Below are positions 16,377-24,847 of a DNA stretch of 64,000 nucleotides, piece by piece. The stretch comes from JBGPEQ01 sp050180895. Its GTDB lineage: Bacteria; Pseudomonadota; Alphaproteobacteria; Dongiales; Dongiaceae. Location of the stretch: assembly GCA_050180895.1 (NCBI GenBank), contig JBFXDS010000009.1:112438-176437 (forward strand), given 5' to 3'. The position numbers and the translations under genes were made by a program. Below the pieces are notes generated by a model. The model saw only the letters and a program-made list of their open reading frames with translations. It made no database searches and was not told where the DNA came from. Position 1 is the stretch's first letter, and every line of letters starts with the position of its first letter.

Positions 16377-17305
16377 CGCCGCCCGGCCGCTCGCCGCGAG
16401 CGGAACGTCGCCGCCGGTCGAAGCTGGGCGAGGAGATTAGCCGCAAGCTCGCCGGCGATATCGACAGCGGTGACCCGCTGCAGGGCGGCCCAGGCCGGCA
16501 TGCTGTTCACCTCCAGCACCAGATGCCGTCCGTCGGCGTCCTGAATGATGTCGACTCCGGCATAGTTGGCGTCGACGGCGGCGACAGCCGAGACCGCCAA
16601 CGCGGCGATCTCGCCGGTTGCCGGCGCCGGCAGGCAGCGCGCGCCCTGGCTGGCATTGGTGCGCCAGGTGACGCCGTTCCGAACCATGGCCGCAATGGCA
16701 CGGCCGCGGATGACGAAGATACGCCAATCGCGCCATCCCGGCGGCTGACTGCCGACAAAGTGCTGCAGGTAGTAGACGCCGCCGACGTCGTCGGCCGTCG
16801 GCAGGTCTGCGACCCGCTCGATTAGCCGAAGGCCCCGACCCTGCGAACCGAACAAGGGCTTCAGGACCAGCGGACGGTCCGGCCGCGCCTCGGAGCGGAC
16901 GATCCGCCGCGCCGCCTCGGCAGATTCGACGGCCCAGGTCGGCGGCGTCGGGATGCCCGCCTTGTGCAGCAGGAAGCTCGTCATGGACTTGTCGACGCAG
17001 CGTTCGATCGCGCGGGCACCGTTGTGCAGGGGTATGCCCAACTCGCGCAGCGCATGCAGCACGCCCAGCCGCATGGTCACCTGCTCGAAGCTGCCGGCCG
17101 AGATGGTGCGGACGAAGACGCCGTCGGGCAGGCCGTCGGCGAAACCGGGCAAACGCAGGCCGTGGCCGTCGCCGCCGACGGCAAAGCCACAGTCTCTCAG
17201 CGAAAGCGGGACGGCCGCCACGCCGCGCGCCGCGAACGCCCGCTTCAGCCGGCGGGTATGCCAGTCGGCGCTATCGACGAAGATGGCGACCTTAGCCGGG
17301 CGCAT
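16373..17305 (-). CDS. RimK-family ATP-grasp glutamate ligase
   Basis: 310 residues with a RimK-like ATP-grasp domain: PLVLKPLFGSQGRGLRLIE (nucleotide loop), QHFVGSQPPGWRDWRIFVIRGRAIAAMVR, and HLVLEVNSMPAW (metal ligands). RimK enzymes add glutamate through amide bonds; in this cluster the likely substrates are methylofuran or methanopterin side chains. It sits between mch and the CitG-like gene with overlaps of 14 nt and 4 nt. Which cofactor it modifies cannot be told from sequence. Confidence 0.78.
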   Translation of the reverse strand: MRPAKVAIFVDSADWHTRRLKRAFAARGVAAVPLSLRDCGFAVGGDGHGLRLPGFADGLPDGVFVRTISAGSFEQVTMRLGVLHALRELGIPLHNGARAIERCVDKSMTSFLLHKAGIPTPPTWAVESAEAARRIVRSEARPDRPLVLKPLFGSQGRGLRLIERVADLPTADDVGGVYYLQHFVGSQPPGWRDWRIFVIRGRAIAAMVRNGVTWRTNASQGARCLPAPATGEIAALAVSAVAAVDANYAGVDIIQDADGRHLVLEVNSMPAWAALQRVTAVDIAGELAANLLAQLRPAATFRSRRAAGRR

Positions 17306-18281
17306 AACCGAACGATCTATCGATCAGGGCTTCATCGAGAGCGCCGCCGTGAAAGCTGCGGCCGCTGTCGAGCGCCGTCACCGTAACGCGCGCCGGGCTG
17401 AACAGCAGCCGGTCCATGGCGTAGAAATCGCCGTTATAGGACGCGAAGACCTCCGCGAACGGCCGCCCGTAGTCGTGCGATCCCTTGCTCGGCAGATCCG
17501 CGGCCAGCTTCTCCGCGTCGGCGTCCGGACCCTTGACGAAGAGATGCACGGAACCGCCATAGATGATGGCATCGTTGGTGCGGCCCATGGCGGCAACGAA
17601 CGATTCCGCCGGCGGCGGCAATGGCGCCGCCCCCATGCCGTCGACGACGCGGTCGAGCGGAAAGTGCAGTTCGTGCAGCTTGTGCAGCGCCACCTCGAGC
17701 ACGCGGGCGACGATCTGGATGGTTCCGGCGAGGCTCTTGGTCGGCGTCAGGATCAGCGTCACGCCGCTAGGCGCCACGCCGCAATCCTTCGCCACCTTCT
17801 CGATCAGGGCGGCCGGCGGCCGCTGGTCCACCTCCAGCACGAGGCAGACCGCGTCCGCCCTGTCGCGGTAGCCGATCCGATCGAAGAGCGATTCCTTGCG
17901 CGCCACGGCGCGGCCGGGGCCGGAACCAAGGGCATAGAATGCCTCCGGGCCGGAGCCCACGGTAAGTTGCCATCCCGCCAACTGGCTGCCGAGGCAAGCC
18001 AGCACGGGATCGGCGGCATGCACGCTGAGGGTCCAGGGCCATCGGCGGAACGGACCGCTCGCCGATAGATGGACCCGCCCCAACCCGCCCATGCAGATCT
18101 CGGCGATGCGCAGCCCGGCCTCGATGCCGCCCGGACGATCGATGCCGGCATCGACCAGCGTGCACCCCTCCGCCGTCCGCTCGACTCCGAGCCGCAGCGC
18201 CGCGGCATCGTCGATGAGCCGCTGGACCAGCGGCTGGCTGAGTCGGCTGAGACTGGGAGGCGCGGCGGCGATCGCCGTCAT
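17292..18281 (-). CDS. mch: Methenyl-H4MPT cyclohydrolase
   Basis: 329 residues. Cytoplasmic enzyme that interconverts methenyl-H4MPT and formyl-H4MPT, the step between MtdB and Fhc. Seen: ICMGGLGRVHL, GSGPGRAVARKESLFDRIGYRDRADAVCLVLE, GVAPSGVTLILTPTKSLAGTIQIVARVLEVALHKLHEL and DAIIYGGSVHLFV, the core motifs of Mch. It overlaps the upstream ATP-grasp gene by 4 nt and the downstream RimK-like gene by 14 nt, so it is translated within the mtdB operon. Confidence 0.95.
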   Translation of the reverse strand: MTAIAAAPPSLSRLSQPLVQRLIDDAAALRLGVERTAEGCTLVDAGIDRPGGIEAGLRIAEICMGGLGRVHLSASGPFRRWPWTLSVHAADPVLACLGSQLAGWQLTVGSGPEAFYALGSGPGRAVARKESLFDRIGYRDRADAVCLVLEVDQRPPAALIEKVAKDCGVAPSGVTLILTPTKSLAGTIQIVARVLEVALHKLHELHFPLDRVVDGMGAAPLPPPAESFVAAMGRTNDAIIYGGSVHLFVKGPDADAEKLAADLPSKGSHDYGRPFAEVFASYNGDFYAMDRLLFSPARVTVTALDSGRSFHGGALDEALIDRSFGYAPG

Positions 18282-19447
18282 CCCGCTCCTCCCCTAGCTC
18301 GACAGGGCGCGGGTCGATCGTCTGCGGGGCATAGGCTCGCCCGGACGAAGGCCTCTCGCGCGACCATCAACTCACGCGCCGCGTCGCACGAGGACGCCGC
18401 GACAAGCACCGTGCAAACCGGCGCTCCCCGCTCGATCCTGGCACCAGGCGCGGGCCGGTCTGCGACCCAATCCGGCCACGATATCTCTGTCGGAACCAGC
18501 AAAGGTTCATCGGCATAGAGCACCGACATCGCGGTCGTCGCCGGGGGAGGTGTCCATTGTCGGGGCAAACGCCCCTCGCATGCCGCCACATGCAGCCCGA
18601 ACAGGCCGGCGGGATCGCCGCCGTCGAAGACATCGAGGTTGGCGCCCGGCCGCGGATTCACCTCCAGGACATGCATATCGTCGCCCTCGACGAGCAGATC
18701 GAGGCTGTTGAGGCCGACGAGGCCGAACCCATCGACGAGCGCGTCGAGCATGGCAGGGATCGTCGCCAGGACGTGCTGGCTGATCTCGGTAGGCTGCAGC
18801 AGCCCGCCGAAGCGATAGGTCCCTGGCCGAGCACTCGGCGACGACCACTGCTCGCTGCAACCGAGCAGGAACGACCGGCGGCCATCGGCAAGAAACGAGA
18901 CGCCGATGGACCGTCCTCGCATGCGGCGTTGAAAATAACTCCCTTCCCCCGGCGCCGCATCGGCTCCCGCCGCCGCGACATGGCCGCCGCCCGAGCCGCC
19001 GATTTGCTTCACGAGCCAGCCGGCCGGATCGGCCGGCGGCGCGTAGGCGATCTCGGGATAGGGGATGCCGAGCCGGTCGAGCAGCGGGAAGAAGCGGCGC
19101 GGATCCTTCGTCCGCGCCACCGTCTCCGGCGTATTGCCGTAAAGTCGCCGACCTTCGGCAAGCCTTGCCAGGAGTTCCGGTCGGGATTCGAGGCCGGAAC
19201 CGTAGGCGAGTCCGTAGGGGGGAAGCGACCCCGCCGGCGCCAGCCGTTCTGCCGCCGCGAGGAGGGCGGACTCGTCGAAACCCTTGTCGAAATCGCCGGC
19301 GACGATCAGGCTCGCCGCCGCGTTCGCCCGCATGTCCGCATCACCGAAAAGATCGAGCACGACCGGACACCGGCCGGAGCGGCGGACGGCGAGCGCGAGC
19401 GCACGACCGGAGAGAGCCACGATCAGATAGACCTCCGCTTCAGCCAA
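18278..19447 (-). CDS. ATP-grasp protein of the methanopterin cluster
   Basis: 389 residues with an ATP-grasp fold: KDPRRFFPLLDRLGIPYPE, GWLVKQIGGSGGGHV (nucleotide loop), VGLNSLDLLVEGDDMHVLEVNPRPGANLDVFD (metal site) and a C-terminal part after about residue 290 with no clear match. It is a third ATP-grasp gene in the same 6.5-kb stretch, different from the MfnD-like and RimK-like ones. Orthologues are regularly next to mtdB and mch in methylotrophs; the reaction is unknown to me, with a ligation in cofactor synthesis likely. It overlaps mtdB by 8 nt and mch by 4 nt. Confidence 0.78.
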   Translation of the reverse strand: MAEAEVYLIVALSGRALALAVRRSGRCPVVLDLFGDADMRANAAASLIVAGDFDKGFDESALLAAAERLAPAGSLPPYGLAYGSGLESRPELLARLAEGRRLYGNTPETVARTKDPRRFFPLLDRLGIPYPEIAYAPPADPAGWLVKQIGGSGGGHVAAAGADAAPGEGSYFQRRMRGRSIGVSFLADGRRSFLLGCSEQWSSPSARPGTYRFGGLLQPTEISQHVLATIPAMLDALVDGFGLVGLNSLDLLVEGDDMHVLEVNPRPGANLDVFDGGDPAGLFGLHVAACEGRLPRQWTPPPATTAMSVLYADEPLLVPTEISWPDWVADRPAPGARIERGAPVCTVLVAASSCDAARELMVAREAFVRASLCPADDRPAPCRARGGAG

Positions 19448-20336
19448 CGAGGTCTCGCGCCAGGGCGAACGCGTCGCGAAAGTCCAGAAACAGCGGCTTG
19501 TCCGCTTCGATCATCTTGCGGAACAGCCCCGCTTCCACCTTGTACTTGATGCCGCCGATGGCGAGAGGCCCGATGCCTGTGCCGCTGCTTCCCTCGAGCG
19601 GCACCCCGTCGTCCTGCGCGCCCAGTCCTTCGATGCCTGCGGGCGGCACTGCATTGACGTCGGCCGCAACCTTCAGGCGGCCGGCCGTTGCCAGCTGCGC
19701 GCGGCTCAGGATCTGCACCCCCGCGCGGCCGGCGCAGAGAATCACGTCCACGTTCTTAATAGCCTCGACCTTGAGTGCCTCGCTGCTGCCGTCGGACCAG
19801 GCGAGATCGACCTTGAAACGCGCCCTGGCGCCTTCCGCCAGCGCCTTTACCCGAGCCGGCCCGTCATAGCCGATCAAATCGACCTTCGCCCCATTGGCGG
19901 CGGCGATGACACCGGCGGCAAAGCCCACGACGCCGGTCGCGCCGAAAACGGCGACGGCGCAGCCGCTCAGGCCGGCGCCGGTTTGCCCCTTGAGCGCCTT
20001 CTCGACCTTGGCCACCATGGCCGCGGCCGTGGTGAAGGATCCGGCTGGATCGGCGAGCACCGAAATCTGGAAGGGCGGAAACATCGCCTTGCGCGCGGCG
20101 TCGAGCATGTCGAGAGCGAGCGCCGCATCCTTGCCGCCGATGAACATGCCGGTGCGTCTGGCACCCTTGGGCCCGCGCGAGAAGATGGCGTCCTGCACCA
20201 GGCCGCGGACCTCGGCCAACTCGACGCTCGTGTAGGGGACGACGGTATTGAAACCGGCATCGAGGGCCATGTTCGCGTCGAACGGGCTGACATGCTTCAG
20301 CGGGCTCAGCATGTGAAGGATGTACGGAGCTTCCAT
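19440..20336 (-). CDS. mtdB: NAD(P)-dependent methylene-H4MPT dehydrogenase
   Basis: 298 residues. Oxidises methylene-H4MPT to methenyl-H4MPT. Seen: ILHMLSPLKHVSPFDANMALDAGF at the N-terminus, the dinucleotide loop CAVAVFGATGVVGFAAG, and KVAADVNAVPPAGIEGL. Because the frame runs on upstream, the start matters: the ATG at 20336 has GGAGGGAGG just before it and begins MEAPYILHML, as in known MtdB. It heads a tightly overlapping run with the ATP-grasp gene, mch, the RimK-like gene and the CitG-like gene. The NAD or NADP preference cannot be read with confidence. Confidence 0.95.
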   Translation of the reverse strand: MEAPYILHMLSPLKHVSPFDANMALDAGFNTVVPYTSVELAEVRGLVQDAIFSRGPKGARRTGMFIGGKDAALALDMLDAARKAMFPPFQISVLADPAGSFTTAAAMVAKVEKALKGQTGAGLSGCAVAVFGATGVVGFAAGVIAAANGAKVDLIGYDGPARVKALAEGARARFKVDLAWSDGSSEALKVEAIKNVDVILCAGRAGVQILSRAQLATAGRLKVAADVNAVPPAGIEGLGAQDDGVPLEGSSGTGIGPLAIGGIKYKVEAGLFRKMIEADKPLFLDFRDAFALARDLVG

Positions 20337-20430
20337 GACCTCCCTCCTCGTTGCTGGCTGTCCGGCCCCGTTGCCCGGCGCAAGTCTTGTCCGGGAGGAA
20401 CCCGGAAGACAAGAGGCAAACCGGACGGCG

Positions 20431-21441
20431 CTATCGTGCCGCGCGCAGGATCTCGATGTCGGCGCCCCGATTGCGGCCGCGGCTGACGGCGAAGGACAGG
20501 CCGGACTCCCGCGGCCAGCGGCGACCCGCCGCTGCGACAAGCATGGCGGCGTCGGAGTCGGAACCGACGAGGCCGAAGCCGGTGGGGCCCCAGGAGCTCT
20601 GCCCGACGCCCGCGATTCCCTCGGCCTCGAGCCAAGCGAGAACCTCGGCCACCGCCGGGCTCGTGAACCGGCCGCCCTGCACGGGTGCGAAGTAGTCGCC
20701 GATCGCATGTTGCAGTTGGGCGACGGCTGCGCCGAAACCGTCGAGATTCTGTTCGGCCAGGGCGGGCAACGCCGCCATCAGCACCAGGCGGCACAGGCGC
20801 GCCGCCTCCTCGGCCGGGAACAGAGGCAGGCGATGAAAGGCGGTCGCCTCCTCCGGCCCGTGCAGGCCGCGCCGGCGGTGGTCGAAGATGAGGAGGATAC
20901 GCCACTGCTCCGGGAACGGCAGCCGGCTGAGCACCGGCGGCGGCGCGTCGTCCTCGCCGCGGCCGCCGTCGAGCACGACACCGCCTTGCTCGAAGGTGGC
21001 GATGCCGATGCTCGAGCGGGCGCCGCGATCGAGCAGGCCGCCGATCGTCCTGGCATCCAGCTCGAGACCGAACAGACGCGCGACCGCCGCACCCGTCGCC
21101 AGCGCAAGCTGCGTGCCCGAGCCGAGCCCGACATGCGCGGGTATCGACTCGTCGACCCGAAGCTCGCAGCGGCGATCGAGGCGATACCGCTCGGCCAGCA
21201 TTTCGACATGGCGTTGCGCGCGCGCGGCATCCGCGCCCTGCACCGACAGCCGCTCGCCGAATTCGACCGACAGGCGCGTGCGCGGCATGTCGACGGCGAT
21301 GCCGAGGCTTCCGAACCGGCGGCCCAAGCCGCCATGAAGATCGACGAATCCCAAATGGAGTCGCGCCGGAACCGTCACAGTGACACGGGCGACCTTCGCA
21401 TCGGCGTTTGCGTTGCCCGCCACGGCCGTCGCGACTATCAT
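20431..21441 (-). CDS. Beta-ribofuranosylaminobenzene 5'-phosphate synthase
   Basis: GHMP-kinase-fold enzyme (MptG) that condenses 4-aminobenzoate with phosphoribosyl diphosphate and releases CO2, the first committed step to methanopterin. Seen: VPARLHLGFVDLHGGLGRRFGS and the glycine-rich IPAHVGLGSGTQLALATG, then GQSSWGPTGFGLV near the C-terminus. I place the start at ATG 21441; a TTG at 21477 would add 12 residues. pabA and pabB for the substrate 4-aminobenzoate are 5.2 kb away. The gap to mtdB is 94 nt, so it may share its transcript. Confidence 0.9.
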   Translation of the reverse strand: MIVATAVAGNANADAKVARVTVTVPARLHLGFVDLHGGLGRRFGSLGIAVDMPRTRLSVEFGERLSVQGADAARAQRHVEMLAERYRLDRRCELRVDESIPAHVGLGSGTQLALATGAAVARLFGLELDARTIGGLLDRGARSSIGIATFEQGGVVLDGGRGEDDAPPPVLSRLPFPEQWRILLIFDHRRRGLHGPEEATAFHRLPLFPAEEAARLCRLVLMAALPALAEQNLDGFGAAVAQLQHAIGDYFAPVQGGRFTSPAVAEVLAWLEAEGIAGVGQSSWGPTGFGLVGSDSDAAMLVAAAGRRWPRESGLSFAVSRGRNRGADIEILRAAR

Positions 21442-21515
21442 GGCTTGGTCAATGCGGTCTCGCCTCCACGATGTCAAGAACCGAGTCGGCCAGTCTGAGG
21501 GAGGACGATGTCATC

Positions 21516-21896
21516 ATGTCCAGCGAGAAAGAACGAGTCTACAGCGACGCGGAAGTCGAGGCCCGGCTGAAGCAGGAGCTGCCGCACTGGTTCCTGGAAA
21601 AAGGCTGGATCCGTCGCAAATACAAGACCCACAGCTGGAAAGGAACGCTGATGGTGGTCAACACGGTCGGCCATCTGGCCGAGGCCGCCTGGCACCATCC
21701 GGACATCACCGCGTCCTATGCCTGGGTCGAAGTCAGGCTGATGAACCATGCCGCAAAAGGCATCACCGACAAGGACTTCGAACTCGCCAAGAAGATCGAA
21801 GACGTGATCCAGTGGCAGCCGGGCAAGGCCGGCGGCCCGCTCGAAGGCACGCCACAGGCCGACCAGCGCTTCGCATATCTCAAGTACGACAGCTGA
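21516..21896 (+). CDS. Pterin-4a-carbinolamine dehydratase-like protein
   Basis: 126 residues with the PCD motif AAWHHPDITASYAWVEVRLMNHAAKGITDKDFELAKKIE, whose HHPD histidines are the catalytic ones in the family. Start at 21516; GGGAGG is close upstream. It is divergent from beta-RFAP synthase and only 9 bp before fhcB, so it leads the fhc operon. Such PCD-like proteins accompany methanopterin genes in methylotrophs; whether it dehydrates a pterin intermediate or acts another way is not known to me. Confidence 0.82.
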   Translation: MSSEKERVYSDAEVEARLKQELPHWFLEKGWIRRKYKTHSWKGTLMVVNTVGHLAEAAWHHPDITASYAWVEVRLMNHAAKGITDKDFELAKKIEDVIQWQPGKAGGPLEGTPQADQRFAYLKYDS

Positions 21897-21905
21897 CCAT
21901 CGGCG

Positions 21906-23186
21906 ATGGCTGTCGCGGACAGCTCCTTGCGGCGCGACGTCGTGTGCCCGTTCTGCGGGCTCGCCTGTGACGACCTGACCGTCGCCGTCGAGGAGGGGCG
22001 CGTCATCGTCCGCGACGGGGGCTGCGACGCGGGGCGCGTCGGTTTCGAGCGGCAGATTCCCGATGCGACGCCGCTCGTCGCGGGCCGCGAGGCCGGTCTG
22101 GACGCGGCGGTCGCCAAGGCCGCCGATGTCCTGCGCGCCAGCCGCCAGCCGCTCTTCGCCGGCCTTGCCACCGATGTCGCCGGGATGCGCGCCGTCATGC
22201 AGCTTGCCGAGCGCACGGGCGGCATCGTCGATCATGCCGGCGGCGATGGCCTGTTCCGCAATCTGCGCGTCGTCCAGGACAGCGGCTGGATGACCACGAC
22301 GCTCAGCGAAGTGCGCAACCACGCCGACCTGCTGCTCGTCGTCGGCCCCGATCCGACGGCGCAGTTCCCGCGCTTCTTCCAGCGCTGCGTCGGACCGCCG
22401 CAAACTCTCTATACCAATGCGCGCCCGACACCGCAGCTGGTGCGACTGGGGCCGCCGGACGGCCGCCCGGTGAAGATGTGGGACGTCGCCGCGATCGAAC
22501 TCCCCTGCCCGCTCGATCGACTGCCGGAAGCGGTAGCGGCGTTGCGTTGCCTGGTCAACGATCGGCCGCTGCGCGGCGAAGAGATCGCCGGGCTGCCCGT
22601 CGAGAATCTCGGCCGATTGGCCGGGCAGCTCAAGGCCGCGCGGTATGGCGTCGTGAGCTGGATGGCCGGCGCCTTCGACTTCGCTGGCGCGGAGCTGCTG
22701 GTCCAGTCGCTTGCCGACCTCGTCCGCGACCTCAACCGGACGACGCGCTGCGCGGCCTTGCCGCTCGCCGGCGGCGACAATGCGGTCGGCGCCAACCAGG
22801 TTTGCACCTGGCAAAGCGGCGTTCCGCTGCGCACCAGCTTTGCCGGCGGCGCCCCGGAGCATGACCCCCTGCTCTATAGGACATCCCGTCTCATCGGCGC
22901 GGGGGAGGTCGATGCGCTGGTGTGGGTTTCGGCATTCCGGCCGCTGCCGCCGCCGTCCGCGGAACTGCCGACGATCGTCATCGCGACGCCGGGCGACGCC
23001 TTCGCGCGGCCGCCGGACGTATTCATTCCCGTGGGCACGCCGGGCATCGACCATGCCGGGGCGATCTTCCGCACCGACGCGGTCGTTGCCTTGCCGCTCG
23101 CGGCGTTGCGTTCCGGAGGTGCGCCGAGCGTCGCCGACGTGCTCGCCCGCATCGATCGCGATCTGAGCGCCGGAGGCGCGCCGTGA
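21906..23186 (+). CDS. fhcB: Formyltransferase/hydrolase complex subunit B
   Basis: 426 residues, homologous to the catalytic subunit of archaeal formylmethanofuran dehydrogenase. In bacteria the Fhc complex hydrolyses formyl-methylofuran to formate without redox chemistry, so this subunit is considered not redox-active. Still, cysteines Cys14, Cys17, Cys21 and Cys40 keep the CxxCxxxC...C spacing of an iron-sulfur site (VVCPFCGLACDD and GGCDAGR). It ends overlapping fhcA as GTGA. Operon order is B-A-D-C. Confidence 0.92.
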   Translation: MAVADSSLRRDVVCPFCGLACDDLTVAVEEGRVIVRDGGCDAGRVGFERQIPDATPLVAGREAGLDAAVAKAADVLRASRQPLFAGLATDVAGMRAVMQLAERTGGIVDHAGGDGLFRNLRVVQDSGWMTTTLSEVRNHADLLLVVGPDPTAQFPRFFQRCVGPPQTLYTNARPTPQLVRLGPPDGRPVKMWDVAAIELPCPLDRLPEAVAALRCLVNDRPLRGEEIAGLPVENLGRLAGQLKAARYGVVSWMAGAFDFAGAELLVQSLADLVRDLNRTTRCAALPLAGGDNAVGANQVCTWQSGVPLRTSFAGGAPEHDPLLYRTSRLIGAGEVDALVWVSAFRPLPPPSAELPTIVIATPGDAFARPPDVFIPVGTPGIDHAGAIFRTDAVVALPLAALRSGGAPSVADVLARIDRDLSAGGAP

Positions 23187-24847
23187 CGCTCGTCCGGCTG
23201 GCCGGAGGGCGCATCGTCGACCCGGCCAATGGTCGCGACGAAATCGCCGATATCTACATCCGCGATGGGCGCATCGTCGCCGATCCCGGACCCGGCGCGA
23301 AGATCGAACGAACCTACGATCTGGCCGGCCGCGTCGTCATGGCCGGCGCCATCGACATGCACAGCCACATCTGCGGCGGCAAGGTCAACCTGTCGCGGAC
23401 GCTTCTGTTGGAGGACCACCGGACCGACGTCGCGCGCCGAAGCGCCATGAAGCGCGGCGGCGGCGGGAGCGCCACTCCCTCCACCTTCGTCACCGGCTAT
23501 CGCTATGCGGAGATGGGCTACACGGCCGCCTTCGAGCCGGCCATGGTCGCCGCCAACGCGCGGCACGCCCATGCCGAGCTGGCCGACATCCCGCTCGTCG
23601 ACAAGGGCTGCTATGTCATGCTCGGCAACGACGACGCGCTGCTGCGGATGCTGGCGGGCGGCGGCGGGCAAACAGCCATCAACGACTATGTCGGCTGGAT
23701 GCTGCAGGCGACGCAGGCGCTGGCGGTCAAGGCGGTCAATCCCGGCGGCATCAACGCCTTCAAGTTCGGCGCGCGCGAGCTGGGTCTGGACACGCCGGGA
23801 CCGCACTACGGCATCACGCCGCGCCGCATCGTCAGCGCCCTGGCGACCGCCGTGCGCGAACTCGGCGTCGCGCACCCGCTGCATCTGCACTGCAACAACC
23901 TGGGCGTGCCCGGCAATCTGGAGACCACCCTGCAGACCATCGCCGCGAGCGACGGCGTGCCGCTGCATCTGACGCACGTCCAGTTCCACAGCTACGGCAC
24001 CGAGGGCGACCGCAAATTCTCATCCGGCGCGGCGCGGATCGCCGAGGCGGTCAACCGCAGCAGGCATATCAGCATCGATGTCGGGCAGATCATGTTCGGC
24101 CGGACGATCACCGCCTCCGGCGACACGATGATGCAATACCGCAACCGCGACTTCGCCAGGCCGCGCAAGTGGATCAGCATGGACATCGAGTGCCAGGGCG
24201 GCTGCGGCCTGGTGCCATTCCGCTATCGCGACCGCAACTTCGTCAATGCGCTGCAATGGGCCATCGGGTTGGAGCTGTTTCTGCTGGTCGAGGATCCCTG
24301 GCGGATCTTCCTCACGACGGATCATCCGAACGGCGCGCCGTTTACCAGCTATCCGCACCTGATCCGGCTGCTGATGGACCGCAGCTTCCGCAACGACACG
24401 CTCGCCACGATCAACCGCGATGCCGCCGCGGCCAGCATCCTCGGCAGCATCGCGCGCGAGTACAGCCTCTCGGAAATCGCGATCCTCACGCGGGCCGGCC
24501 CCGCGCGGTCGCTCGGGCTGCGCGATCGCGGCCATCTGGCGCCGGGTGCGGTCGCCGATATCACGGTCTACGGCGAACAGGCGGACAAGGAGGCGATGTT
24601 CGCGCATCCGGACTATGTGTTCAAAGATGGCCGTCTCGTCGTGCGCGACGGAACGCTGGTCGAGATGGCCTGGGGTGCCACCCATGTCGCCCGCCCATCG
24701 TTCGATCGCGGCATCGAGCGGTCCCTGCGCGACTATTTCGAGCGCTACCAGACGGTTCGCCTCGGCAATTTTGCCGTCGCCGACGGGGAGATCGAGGATG
24801 CGGGGCAGGGCCGGCTGGTGAAGCACGCCGCAGGGCGCGCCGCGTGA
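23183..24847 (+). CDS. fhcA: Formyltransferase/hydrolase complex subunit A
   Basis: About 554 residues of the amidohydrolase superfamily; the hydrolase subunit that releases formate from formyl-methylofuran. Seen: VVMAGAIDMHSHICGGKVNLSR with the HxH metal motif, PLHLHCNNLGVPGN, HLTHVQFHSYGTEG and LTTDHPNGAPF with the metal-site Asp. The frame is open upstream, but GTG at 23183, overlapping the fhcB stop (GTGA) with CGGAGG before it, gives the expected N-terminus TLVRLAGGRIVDPANG. Confidence 0.94.
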   Translation: MTLVRLAGGRIVDPANGRDEIADIYIRDGRIVADPGPGAKIERTYDLAGRVVMAGAIDMHSHICGGKVNLSRTLLLEDHRTDVARRSAMKRGGGGSATPSTFVTGYRYAEMGYTAAFEPAMVAANARHAHAELADIPLVDKGCYVMLGNDDALLRMLAGGGGQTAINDYVGWMLQATQALAVKAVNPGGINAFKFGARELGLDTPGPHYGITPRRIVSALATAVRELGVAHPLHLHCNNLGVPGNLETTLQTIAASDGVPLHLTHVQFHSYGTEGDRKFSSGAARIAEAVNRSRHISIDVGQIMFGRTITASGDTMMQYRNRDFARPRKWISMDIECQGGCGLVPFRYRDRNFVNALQWAIGLELFLLVEDPWRIFLTTDHPNGAPFTSYPHLIRLLMDRSFRNDTLATINRDAAAASILGSIAREYSLSEIAILTRAGPARSLGLRDRGHLAPGAVADITVYGEQADKEAMFAHPDYVFKDGRLVVRDGTLVEMAWGATHVARPSFDRGIERSLRDYFERYQTVRLGNFAVADGEIEDAGQGRLVKHAAGRAA

